Assembly (NCBI GenBank): GCA_003008705.1
Contig: PDUO01000002.1
Coordinates: forward strand, 204,898-268,897
Origin: Pezicula radicicola
Lineage: Eukaryota; Ascomycota; Leotiomycetes; Helotiales; Dermateaceae
Length of the DNA stretch: 64,000 nucleotides
Direction: 5' to 3'
Below the pieces are notes generated by a model, which was not told where the DNA came from, did not search any database, and was given only the letters and a program-made list of their open reading frames with translations. Below, in pieces: positions 33,260-44,298 of this stretch. Made by a program: the position numbers and the translations under genes. Every line of letters starts with the position of its first letter. Position 1 is the stretch's first letter.

Positions 33260-33480
33260 ACTAGTTTGGCGGAAGTTGAGTCACATGTACCAGCCGCACC
33301 AGCTGAACCAACTGCGACGATACCTACCATCCCATCAGCAAGTCTAAAGCGAAAGAGCAACCCTTTAGGACCGTCTGATCGGGACCCCGAGGACAAGTTC
33401 AGATGGCAGATGGCGGACTGGATTGCCAATGGTGAGAGAGGACGACACGACCCAGGTTACTTGTCAAGAAACACTAGTTG
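33260..33480 (+). pseudogene. fragment of a second helicase gene copy
   Basis: The open frame reads ESHVPAAPAEPT, then LKRKSNPLGPSDRDPEDKFR and a segment ending RHDPGYLS. It aligns with helicase residues ~225-285 (SHVPAAPAAPAEPT, QKRKGNPSGPPDRDPQDKY, KHDPGYLS). It stops soon after and lacks all helicase motifs. Substitutions, not just truncation, show it is an old copy. Confidence 0.8.
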
Positions 33481-33599
33481 TTGCCAAATATACCAGTATT
33501 GCCATTCAGTTTAGAAACCATAAATCGTGCCTACTCAGTTCATGCCACAGATGAGCCGACACCATTATTCTGGCAGTCGGTTTCTAAGCGGTTCCCATA

Positions 33600-33720
33600 T
33601 ATTTAGACTGTTTCTCCGATGTTGGAGCCATAACTGAAGTCGCAGCCGTGGTTGAAGGTGAAGTTATGGACAAGGAGAAAAGAAGAAGATTCTCAAGAAC
33701 GAAATATTTTGTTTTGGTGG
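33600..33720 (-). pseudogene. inverted fragment of helicase N-terminus and upstream region
   Basis: On the minus strand, ACTTCACCTTCAACCACGGC and neighbours match the helicase Ala/Thr-rich N-terminal coding region (~28000-28020). The adjoining GACAAGGAGAAAAGAAGAAG (33667-33690, plus strand) matches the reverse complement of 26670-26690, upstream of the helicase gene. Confidence 0.55.
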
Positions 33721-34095
33721 GAATCTTAGTGAGTTACTGAGATCAAATAAGATACTCTAACAGGTCAATTGGTAAGTTGCGGCAGAAACCGGTTTCACTA
33801 AAGCCAAGATGCGTATATTCTCGTTTTCTCCTCTCCTCTCCTCTTCTCTTTCTCTCCTAGCAAACTACCACTACGCGAACTCGGATATATTTATTGCTAG
33901 ATACTCGTCACTCTTACCAGAGTTTACAAACCGCAGATTCGAGATCTTGTTCTGGCCATCATCACTACAACCTCGTGCTACTATCGGAAGCCCACCGTAC
34001 GGTCCGGCTTTGACCATGCGAATTCCAGCACCATACGGCAACCTACAATTGGCCAAGCATTCCAGAGACCTGCACGACAGCTACTTGACAACTAT
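33721..34095 (+). pseudogene. inverted, internally deleted copy of the 681-aa gene and its promoter
   Basis: From AAATAAGATACTCTAACAGG through GGCAGAAACC and the C/T-rich block to GATCTTGTTCTGG (~33955), it is the reverse complement of the promoter at 26050-26330. It then jumps straight into 681-aa gene coding DNA (~33965-34095, matching 25190-25360: CCAAGCATTCCAGAGA, CGACAGCTAC), skipping the first ~150 codons. No intact frame survives. Confidence 0.75.
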
Positions 34096-34748
34096 ATATT
34101 CGTTACTCTTTCGTTGGCATTACTACAAGCTCTACTTAGCAAGTTCTACCGCACTGCAGTGCTATCATCCTATTTAAGCGAGGTTGGAAACCCTTTCCTG
34201 ACCTCGGCTAATATGCAACCTTGTAATTTGCTTACTCTACCTAGTTCCTATCAGATTAAAACAAGACTCTGCTATAGTATTTGTGCTTTTTGGGGACTAA
34301 AAAGAGCATATCTCTGTGATTGGGATATGCTTGGGCTCATAACCTTTATATCTGGTTGTACAACTCCGCTTTCCCTCTTTGATATCAACAATTTGCAAAT
34401 GCAGGTGAGCTTTGTAGCCAATAAACTAGATAATACCAACGCACAAAACATCTTCAAGACATCAGCATAACCTACAGAAAAGAAAGGCAAATCGTTGAAA
34501 TCGTAGTTGAAGTGTGCAGCGGTTTTAACGTCGGAAATGCACTAAACCGAACAACCCTAAGTGTCCGGACACCGATATCCGAGCTCCGTTCCCCATCTTT
34601 GCTCTGTTCCCTACCTTTAGCCACGCCCTTAGAACGACTCCTGAATAGAGTCTTCCTTTGAAAATATCTGCTTTCTCACTTCGTTCCTTCCAGTTTATAA
34701 ATTCGTCATTCTAAAACTCCTTTCTTTTATATATATTTTCTCGGAACA
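34096..34748. other. intergenic, MFS promoter region
   Basis: No gene supported. CCACGCCCTTAGAACGACTC at ~34620 weakly resembles CCACCCCTTAGAACACCCC in the helicase upstream region. A T-rich and A-rich stretch precedes the MFS start. Confidence 0.4.
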
Positions 34749-36894
34749 ATGGCAAACCAAAAAGGCACAATGGAACCTGAATTAGTTCCTGATATAATGC
34801 TTCATGTTAGCCCAACAAATGTCGGAGCCCCAGTTGTAGCACCATGTGAAATTGGCATTGAGCTTGAAGAAATTGATGGGAGTGTCGGTCAGGAAGTCAT
34901 GGAAGAGCCAGTCAAAGTGCGGAGCAAGCTTAGAATGGCTGCTGTTTTGGTGGCTTTAATGGTGAGCACAGCACAGTGAAAAAGAAGCAGTGTTACGGAG
35001 AACAGAGAACTCACAGCTACAAGTGGAAGTGGGAATGGAAGCTTCTGTTTACTTAGCTGTGGAATGGGAAAATAATTGGAAAGACTTCTCCCGCACTACT
35101 AGTTACGCAATTCTTACGATATTCGTCCAAAGACGGCCACTTACATATAAAGCTAATGTAGTTTCTCACTGTAGCTCTCAGTTTTCATCGCAGCCCTAGA
35201 CCAAACCATCATAGCCACAGCAATCCCAACCATAACATCAACACTTCATTCAGCCTCAGGATACGTCTGGATCGGTGGAGCCTATCTACTAGCAAACGCA
35301 GCATTCGTACCAATATGGGCCAAATTCTCCGATATCTGGGGTCGCAAACCAATTCTTCTCTCAGCAGTAACACTCTTTTTCATTGCCTCAACATTATGTG
35401 CAAACGCCATTAACATGCGTATGTTGATCGCAGGTAGAGCTTTACAAGGAGTAGCTGGAGGAGGACTCTTTCAAATGGTTATGATTATACTCTCAGATCT
35501 CTTCAGTGTTAGAGAGAGAAGTTTATTTATGGGTCTTATTGAGACTATGTGGGCTATTGCTGGAGCTGTGGGTCCTATCTTAGGTGGAACATTTACTGAA
35601 AAGTTGAGTTGGAGATGGTGTTTTTGGATTAATCTTCCTGTTTGTGGGATTGCTTTTATATTGCTGTTTTTGTTTTTAGATGTTCATAATCCGAAGACTT
35701 CGGCTAAGGATGGTATCAAGGCTGTGGACTGGGCTGGGAGTCTGAGCATTTTGGCTGTGACTATTATGGTTTTGCTTGGGCTGGAGTTTGGTGGTGCTAC
35801 GTTTCCGTGGGTGTGGTTTTATCTTCAACGTAGTGCTCCCTGAGATGAAATATGCTGACTATTAGTGCCTGTTAGATGGAAATCTCCTCAGGTCCTCTGC
35901 TTGATCATCTTTGGGGCACTGATGTCCGGGATTTTCATTTACAGCGAGAAACGGCTTGCAAAGTATCCACTTATGCCACTTTCGCTTTTTAGGAACCGTT
36001 CCAACGTTGCATGTCTTGCTGTTTGCGCGCTTCACGGCATGGTAAGTTCATCTATGTAGAGATTTTAATTTCAGAACTGACGTCGACATACACAGGTCTA
36101 CATCGGAGGCGAATTCTACCTCCCACTCTACTTCCAGTCAGCACGCCAAGCTTCACCCCTGGAGTCAGGAATCCTCATCCTCCCAATAACAATAACCGAA
36201 GCACTTGCCGGTATGGGAGTTGGAGTCTTCATCCATCGAACAGGCCAGTAAGCTATCTTAATCACCTTCAAACCCTCCCCCCAATCTCAATTAAACCAAC
36301 CAATACTAACTCATCAATCTTCCATCTAGCTACCTCGAACTAATATACATAGGAACAATTCTCCTAACAATCGGTAACGGTCTCTACATCCACTTCGCAG
36401 CAACAACATCCATACCAACCATAATCGGCTTCCAAATTCTAGCCGGCTTCGGCGCCGGTCTACTATTCCAAGCGCCCCTCTTAGCAATCCAAGCCATAAT
36501 ACCTCAATCCCAAGTAGCAACCGCAACCTCAACTTTCGGCTTTGTACGTAACATGGCAACATCCCTCTCGGTCGTACTCGGCGGAGTAATATTCCAAAAT
36601 TCAATGGATTTACAAATTCCCTCCTTATCTTCACCACCAAATAATATTCCAAAAAATGTTACGGAATTATTGAGCGGAGGTTCTGCTGCTGCTAATGTGG
36701 GTGTTGTGGCGATTATTGGTGATGAAGCACAAAAGATGGTGGTTAAAGAGGCTTTTGCTTGGAGTTTGAGAAATATGTGGATTTTTTATACGGGGCTTGC
36801 GGGACTTTCTATTTTTGCTGCGGCGTTTATTGATAGGCATGTTTTGAATGAGGTGCATGTTGAAACTAAGACGAGAATTCCGAGGGAGAAGTAG
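34749..36894 (+). CDS. MFS multidrug-type transporter (14-TM DHA2-like), five exons
   Basis: Exons are 34749..34961, 35175..35806, 35876..36041, 36096..36247 and 36330..36894, giving 575 aa. A ~60-residue acidic cytoplasmic N-terminus precedes helix 1 (KLRMAAVLVALM joined to LSVFIAALDQTIIATAIPT). GAYLLANAAFVPIWAKFSDI and WGRKPILLSAVTLFF are the MFS loop 2-3 signature, and GRALQGVAGGG is the antiporter motif. Splicing at intron 2 restores ATFPWKSPQVLCLIIFG. It ends with a last helix and HVLNEVHVETKTRIPREK. Such transporters export drugs, toxins or metabolites with proton antiport at the plasma membrane. Intron 1 (213 bp) is unusually long. It converges with the Zn2Cys6 regulator downstream, so co-regulation is possible but unproven. 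Confidence 0.9.
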
Positions 36895-37310
36895 AAATAA
36901 ATGGGGAAGCTAATTTGAAGGCATGTAGTAGACTACTAAAAAGGAAATAGAGACGAGTTTTGCACTTTGCATTTTACTGAGTATCTCTAAAGACTGGCTC
37001 TGGGTGTCAATAGATAGAAAATTAGGAGTATTCAGGCAGCCGTCTACTATAACTAGGCCTGTTCGCACACTAAGTCGTTCATAAAATACAATACCACATG
37101 CCTACCTACCTACCACTCCTATAACTCACTTTTCTCTAACTAAACATTGTACCTAACTAAAAACTCCTAGATACTACAATAATACATGTTAAACCACCTG
37201 AACGAAATCCTACCCCCCCCCCCCTCCCTAAAATCATACATCTGTACACACCTATTCGTCTAACCAGCCAAAACCCCCCCCTCCTACAACCAAATGCACC
37301 TCTCCTACAA
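36895..37310. other. short convergent spacer
   Basis: 3' flanks of two convergent genes. Homopolymeric C tracts (37210-37225, 37274-37281) are present. No gene seen. Confidence 0.5.
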
Positions 37311-40141
37311 CTAAAACTCATCCATATTAGAACCCCCCCCATCACGCAGCATAACATTTACCGAGTCAGCCGCAACACCAATTTGATCTATCTCCAAATC
37401 AGCCAAAGTTCGGATATCAAAACTTGTGAGACAACTTACCTTTCATCCCACCCAAAGCCTCATATGCAATAGAATAATTCCTCAACGCATCCAAAACAAG
37501 TCTCAGCCCCTCCCCCAACTGACCCAACAACCTCCCAGCCGGCGACTCCTCACCACTTCCCAAGCCCATAGCTCTCGTCTTATAACACAACATAACCATC
37601 GCATAACTACTTTGCATAGCACAACAAGCAAAAACAGGAACCATTCTCGGCCTCTCGAATTCTTTGATCTTTAATTCGTTTCTGAGGTTTAACATGTTTG
37701 GAGTATTATCGGGATATGGGAGGTTTTGAAAGGAACGTGCTATGTTGAAGGCGGATTTCATGCATACTTTTGCTGAGAAGTGGGAGGAGAAGGGGAGGAT
37801 TGAGCAGGTTTGTTGGGTTACTTGGGTTGATGATTGGGTTGATGGTGTGGACAGTGTGGAGCTGTAGGAGGATGGTGGGGAGGGTGTGATTCGCATTGGT
37901 TGCGTGAAATCGAGGTTTAGGAAGGATTGAATTGTGTTGTGGTATTTGCTGCTGCAGGGACAGATTGGTGGTGGTGCTTGTTGTTCGTTGGCTTGATCGA
38001 ATGTCGATGCTAGGTCGCAATGTTTCTTGGTGAAGACTGGTATATCGTAGAAGGCGCTGTAGCGGTGTAGTTTTATTCTTGCACTGTTGAAGAGAATTGT
38101 TAGTCTGGGATAGAGGGGAATGGGAAGCCGAGGTAGCAGGTGGGGGTAAGTTAGGAAGTACCTATTCAGCTTGATTCGTGCCATTCCTCGTAGTGCCTGG
38201 CAGACTTTCATTTCACACCAGTCTAGTGATATGGGAAGAGATGGTTCTAATGCCCATTGGTCTCCTTCGTTGACAAGTGGCTCAATTAAGGCCTCTAGTT
38301 CTAGCATGCGCTCGCCTATCGAGGTCTGGGTTGATTTTGACTTCAGTGTATTTTCTAGGTCAAGAACAAATTGGGTAGCCGAAATGATGACTTGCTGAGC
38401 TTGTAGGAATACCTTCCAGGCCTAAATTTGTATTAGAATCTTTTGATAATGCCTTTTGAGCCCATGGACTGTAGGCGTACCTTTTGATCGGCCAGAAATG
38501 TAGGACCTGGGGTCGTGAACCGAGGATCGTAAAGATAGATGGTAGATGGCTGTTTTTTACATTAGACACGTGGATTTTACGTAGGAGTAGATTACTTACC
38601 GTATTACTTAGAATAGACCCTTGGCAAACAAGTATGTACTATCTAATTGTCAGCAAATAAGGCTGCGAAAACATCAAAAGCACTTACCGTCATCCACCAA
38701 GCACGACGATCAGCTTCTGCATACGGTCCATCGTCATTCCCTCTCGCATGCAACCCAGACCCCATAGCAGCCACCAAAGCCTGGCCCGCACGAGTCCTCA
38801 ACTTGGAAATATTTCCCCGTTGTGCATACTCATATGTCCCAAGAATCAACAAAGCAACAATGCTCTCATTCTCAATAGGGCATTTGCTATGAAATGGTTT
38901 TCGAGGTAGTAGTGATGGCCCTTGGCTGAGAGCTTCAGATGGTTTGGTATTAGAATAGAGAAGTTCTGACTCGGTCTCGATACTTTCTACTGCAGATAGC
39001 GCGAATGACTGGGCTTGGCAGCGACGAAGAAGAACTGATTCTTCGCTTGTAGGATCGGGATCGTCTGGGTAAGGAATGAGTGCTAGTGTGGCGGAGAGGG
39101 CGAGACTTAGAGGTGATGAAGGCATGAAATCGCTGGAATTGGAGTTGATGAACATGCCGTCTGTCGTCCCTCGCACACCGGCTTTGGGATTGTCCATTAC
39201 TTGATGTGGTTCTGGGGGTGGTAGCACCGGGAAGTATGGATGTATGTATACATAATAGGCGTTGAGACTTTCAAAGGGTTAGCAATCGGAGGTGGCAATG
39301 AAACTAGCTATTTGCAACTTGTAGAATAGCTCAGAGGTGCTTGGTGAGAGGAAAGAAACTGAAACAATTGCTCGAAAAGTTTTACTAACATGTCTTCATC
39401 GCTCGAGTAAACACGTAGTACTGCCGACCGTGGCTCTTCAGTCTCAGTACTTTTGCGTGATTGCTCAGGAGATCCATAACCACTATCGTTCGGCTCAAAA
39501 TTACTGGCGAAGATAGTATCGAAGATGAAGTCGGCGTCCTCGGATGAAGAGTCTTGGTAGAACAATCCAGCTCCGGGTTGAGCCAGAAAGAGTGGTAGAG
39601 GAAGGGCATTTGCTAGAGTACATTGTCAACATTTATAGCAGCGAAATGTGCCAAACGAACTTACTTTCAGCAGGCTGGCAAAGCTCTAGCAAGTCAGACT
39701 GATCGAGATTGACATTTGCACTAGGCTGGCTGGCCGAGTCAGGTGACGAAGTCGCAGTTTCGATATGTTCAAGTTCAATTGTTACAGTCTTTTTGTCCTT
39801 GCGGATCCTAGCACCACCACGCCTGCTTTGTGTATAAGTACAGGGTTTGTCTTTTGCAAGGCACTAAGTGGCTGTCAATGATGGAGTGATCAGGGGTATT
39901 CAGTATTCCTCATCATGTGAGTGCATACATTGGAGCATGTCTCCTTCCCATCACATCTTGTACGTGAGGCTCGACTGGACGTTGTTAGTAACTGTAATGC
40001 TATAGCGAGTAGGATGAAACGGATGAAGACTGACCATTGTAGACAAGCTAATTTGACAGGTGGTTTATCGAACTTCCTCCTGGGCTTGCATGAGGTGGAG
40101 TTGCTGGTAGTATATTTGGAATTGGCGATTGTTTCATTCAT
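37311..40141 (-). CDS. Zn2Cys6 transcription factor with fungal-specific TF domain, ten exons
   Basis: Minus-strand exons are 40035..40141, 39929..39974, 39665..39863, 39390..39612, 39267..38688, 38600..38638, 38481..38549, 38162..38421, 37440..38083 and 37311..37387, giving about 747 aa. Splicing yields a perfect binuclear cluster: C33-x2-C36-x6-C43-x5-C49-x2-C52-x6-C59 within LACLQCRASRTRCDGKE and CSNCLAKDKPC, followed by a basic RRGGARIRKDKK linker. The middle region has NAYYVYIHPYFPVLPPP and RRAWWMTYILVCQGSILSNT, typical of the fungal_trans domain. It should bind CGG-type DNA sites in the nucleus. Exon 6 is only 39 bp. The 5' splice of intron 4 and its AAAG acceptor (122-bp intron) are the least certain joins. 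Target genes are unknown, with the adjacent MFS gene a candidate. Confidence 0.88.
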
Positions 40142-41666
40142 TGTGCTGAAGCCTAGACAGGACTGCGGTTGTCTTTGGATTCAATCTAGCCCTATAGCCC
40201 TATCTGAAGAGTTGTGTAGGTAGTCTACGTAGAGATGGCGAAAAATGAGTTGTGAGCGCGGGGCTTGCGGAACTGGACTACCCGCAATGGCACTTCGCGA
40301 TTGGCGTATGATGGCGTACAATGGCGTACAGTGGCGGGGTACTCGGAAGGCGCCAGTTCAATAGAGGATATTATGTACAAGTATATAGATGTTTGTGGCG
40401 TGCAAGTACTGCACTTGTATGTACAGTATATAGTCAAGTGTAAGAGAATGTCATGAGATGAGGAATGTCCAAAGTAGATAAGAGTACTCTACAGGGCACT
40501 GTAGTGTGGTCAGACCGAAGGTAAGGCCAGAACGTGAAAAGTCGTCAATGGCCCAATTACAAGTGCCGTGTCCCTGAGTTCGCAAAGCCCGACCAGAAGG
40601 TTTCGGGATTTGAAATTGGAGAACAGGGGTATCACTTAGTAATTACCACGTGATATGGGGTAACCGCGCCTGGATACAGTGAAGAGTAGTGAAAGATACT
40701 GTACGATCCTGTAGGAAAGGCTAATGAAGCGGTCGAATTGTGAATCATTGCGGCATATTTTAAAGGTGGATTTACTCGTAGTTGTGTGGGCCGATATTCA
40801 ATAGAAAGATGCTGAGTTCTGCCCTACAACACTGTACTGTACTCGTACCTCGATTCTTAAGTTTGCGGAGTTAACCTTCCGCATTGATAACATTGTGATA
40901 GGTAAGTAATCTTTTGGCTTCCCCTAAAAACACCCCAGAAGATTCTCTTCCCATATCCACTCAGACTTAAGAATTCAACCATGTTCAAAGTTATTATGAA
41001 CAACCATGCAGCCTTACAGTAGCGAAAGATGCACTCTTCTGTGCTACGAGTCAGGTGTCAAACCAACTTTCGTAGCACAAAAGACAAAAATAATACCACA
41101 AACACACCCTTATATTCATATCTACGTACAGTATGTTCCCCGCCCCCTATAGCCATACCCATGTCCCGAATCTAGTCCTTCAAGCTAACACTGCCCGGAC
41201 CTGTTCATCAGTTCACATGACATAAATGTCTCACCAGGGTGGGAGACAGGCACGGATGGGGTAGAACGAGTGGTAGTGAAGAATATTCTAGACATAGTCT
41301 ATGGAGGCGGGGAAGCCGATATCCTCCTTGGCTTGCTACAAAATGCCCAGCATTAAAAGTCAGGTAAATCAACCGAGACTCAATCAAGTTGTCTACTCGT
41401 ACTACTCTAAATAAAATTATATGTTACGCTTCTGCACGCTGTCGTCACTTATACCTTCCTAACTCTGCAAAGTCATGTTTCAGCGACAAAGTTCGACAGT
41501 GTATATTCTCCTATCTATGCAGGTCTCTCTTCCCCATCTACCGCCTACGCTTCAAAAGCTATCCTAGAAAAAAAAACAAAAGACTCGCTACTCTAACCAG
41601 TTCTAAACAAATTCCCCTAGTCAGAATAGAGTATACGGTAACGGGAAATTCCCAATTCGTTCGATC
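40142..41666. other. intergenic
   Basis: 5' flank of the Zn2Cys6 gene and 3' flank of the sulfhydrylase pseudogene. GTACTGTAC-type words recur (40428, 40700, 40838, 41128). No gene supported. Confidence 0.5.
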
Positions 41667-43356
41667 TTAATTAAGAGCCTTAACACCATTCGTAACAGGA
41701 TTATCCCAGCCCCCACAAACGCCTGCTCAAAATCAATATGCTCCAACCCCAAGCTAACCCGGGTCAAATCCGGTGTAACACCAGCTTGCATCTTCTCCTC
41801 GTCCGGTAGTTGTTGATGAGTAGTTCTCCACGGATGAATGATAAGTGTCTTGGCATCTCCTACATTCGCAGCAGATACTTGTTCAATCGTTCCATCAACA
41901 CCGAATGTCAATACACCGCTGTATCCATGCTTGAGGTTCTTAGTAGCGTATTCGTGATCGAGGTGAGAGGGTAAACCAGGACATAAAACCCATTTTACAG
42001 ATGGATGAGATTCGAGCCATGGTGCGAAGGCAGGAGCATTCGAGTTATGACGTTCGCCGCGTAAAGAAAGGGTCTCAAGACCCATACAAAAGAGCCAGGC
42101 GTTGAACGGACTCGTACAAGGACCCAAATCTCTCATAGCATTCATTCGAAGTTTAGCCGAGAGCGCTTTAAATCCATATGCATCCCAGAATTTCTTTCCG
42201 TGATATCCATCAGCTTCCTCGGTAAAGCCTGGAAACTTTCGACTTTTAGACCAATCGAATTTCCCACCGTCTATAACGATTCTACCCACTTAAATAGATT
42301 AGTGCTATATTTCTTCTCAAGGAGTAGGAGTAAGAGCCTTGAGGCATGCTCTCAACGTCGTCAGACCGTGTTTCAATGGTTTAAGAACAAACAAAATATA
42401 TTGCTTACTACTTGTTCCATGACCTCCAATCTATTTCGTAGCACTATGTGTAATTATATCTGCTCCTAGAGAAATCGGTTGCTAAACATAGCCACCCATG
42501 CCGAATGTGTTGTCGCAGATCAATGGAATACCAACATCATGTGCTACCCTTAGCGATCGCTTCGATGTCGGGAACATTATGCTTTGGGTTACCGATCGTT
42601 TCGATATAAACCGCTCTTGTTTTTCATCGATAGCAGCTGCGATATCTGCTGGATTCTGTCCCTCTACCCATTTGACTGATGTTGAATTTCTTTAGGTATA
42701 CTCGGAATTGGTTGTAGGTTCCTCCGTAGAGCCAGCTTGTACTAACGAAATTGTATCTTGATTCCATTACGGAGGTTAGTGCCATGAACTGTGGGATATT
42801 GTTAGTTAGAGTAATAGTAGGGAAGGAAGTTATTCAAGCCAAGTGAATTACTCAAGCCAAGTGAATTACTCAAGCCAAGTGAATTACTCAAGCCAANNNN
42901 NNNNNNNNNNNNNNNNNNNNNNNNNNNNNNNNNNNNNNNNNNNNNNNNNNNNNNNNNNNNNNNNNNNNNNNNNNNNNNNNNNNNNNNNNNNNNNNNTCAA
43001 GCCAAGTGAATTACTCAAGCCAAGTGAATTACTCAAGCCAAGTGAATTACTCAAGCCAAATGAGTACCCAAATAAAGAAATCAAAACATCTTACCTGAGC
43101 AGCATGTCCAGAAGCAGTAGCAACAGCCTCAATACCACCCTCAAGCATACTCATTCTCTGTTCAAAAATCGAAATCGTAGGATTTCCCATCCGCGTATAC
43201 ACATATCCATCTTTAGCCCAAGCAAACTTACTTGCACCATCAGCTGCATCCATGAAGTTGTATGAACATGTTTAGAACAGTGGCACAGCTCGCGAACCGT
43301 TTATAGGATCGCGTTTTTGTCCTCCATGAGCTTGGATCGTTTCGAACTCTGGTTGT
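41667..43356 (-). pseudogene. pseudogene of O-acetylhomoserine sulfhydrylase (MET17/cysD type)
   Basis: Clear family segments occur in order on the minus strand: QPEFETIQAHGGQKRDPING, YTRMGNPTISIFEQRMSMLE, NFVSTSWLYGGTYNQFRVYL, GNPKHNVPDIEAIAK, PLICDNTFGMGGY, LGADIITHSATK, LRMNAMRDLGPCTSPFNAWL and KTLIIHPWRTTHQQL. The enzyme would make homocysteine from O-acetylhomoserine and sulfide using PLP. It is broken. A stop replaces Gln after AVPLF, stops follow GGY and HSATK (the latter at the expected Trp), and one-base shifts occur around the AAIDEK and EAIAK segments. Two small deletions lie near the C-terminus, where the end is shifted. The first exon with the start was not found. The intron 42789-43094 carries a minisatellite and a 100-N gap. 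Confidence 0.85.
42838..43066. repeat. 18-bp minisatellite inside a pseudogene intron, with 100-N gap
   Basis: Tandem units of CAAGCCAAGTGAATTACT flank N 42897-42996. The reverse complement (ACTTGGCTTGAGTAATTC) agrees with the ACTTGATCTGGGTAACCC unit of 32.3 kb at about two thirds of positions with the same 18-bp period, so the arrays look related. Confidence 0.9.
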
Positions 43357-44298
43357 CTGGAGGGAATGTGTTAGTATTTGTTGTTTTGAGCTTGGTCAAA
43401 GGTGAGATGTGTAGCGTACTTGGTGATTCCCGAAGGGATCCAGAGGCCAGCATCTTGGGATGCGGTATTTGAAGTCAAAGAGTACTTAGTTGTCGGATTA
43501 ATTTTCTTAAAGAGTTACGAATTATCAATCTTGATGTTCAAATTAGTCTACCTTGGTGTCGTATATGTACTTCACTCTCATATCAACCCAACCAACTATT
43601 TACAGCAAAGTTCCACACTTCAAGCACCTCAAGCAGCTCAATGACTTCGATTTTGATGATGGGTTATCAACTAGACAGTTCTTATCTTCAGATAACGGCT
43701 TCTGCAAATTCACAAATCCCGTATCTGAAAATTCCTCATGAAACTCAAATGCCGTCAGATGAAGATTGTTTGATAACTGAACAACTAGTTCGCTTGATTT
43801 CATATCCCGAGTCCTAGTTTGTCACTGACAGAGTTCCGATTTGTATTAAAGGATAGGTCTCCCCTGTCTTGGGCAAGCGAAGTGCGAGTTACGAGCGAGT
43901 CTTATTTGAAGTGTTAGTAAGAATACCGTGGGTTGGTACCTTTTGTACAGTAGGACTAGTGCAAATGGTTGTGCAAATATCTTTACTGTTCCATACAATA
44001 CCTATGCTTGATTGGAATATTTCAATTCAGTAATCCAGTCCCATATATGCCAGAGGATGAATACGTGCCTCTTGTGATCAATCAAAATACTAAACAAGCA
44101 TGCTCCAATGCTCACGCTTTCTCTAATACACAATTACATAGATGGTGAATTCATATTAAGGCCATTAAACTGCTAAGCTTGTGTCTATTCCACTATTTTC
44201 CACTATCCAACCGCGCTTTTACTAATAACAACATCCGAAAACACTTCAACTCAAATCAATACATCCAAGAACCTACAAAAGTATAATCAGTACAGTTC
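43357..44298. other. spacer, degenerate
   Basis: Presumed lost 5' end and promoter of the sulfhydrylase pseudogene plus 3' flank of aspartate kinase. No intact gene seen. Confidence 0.45.
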
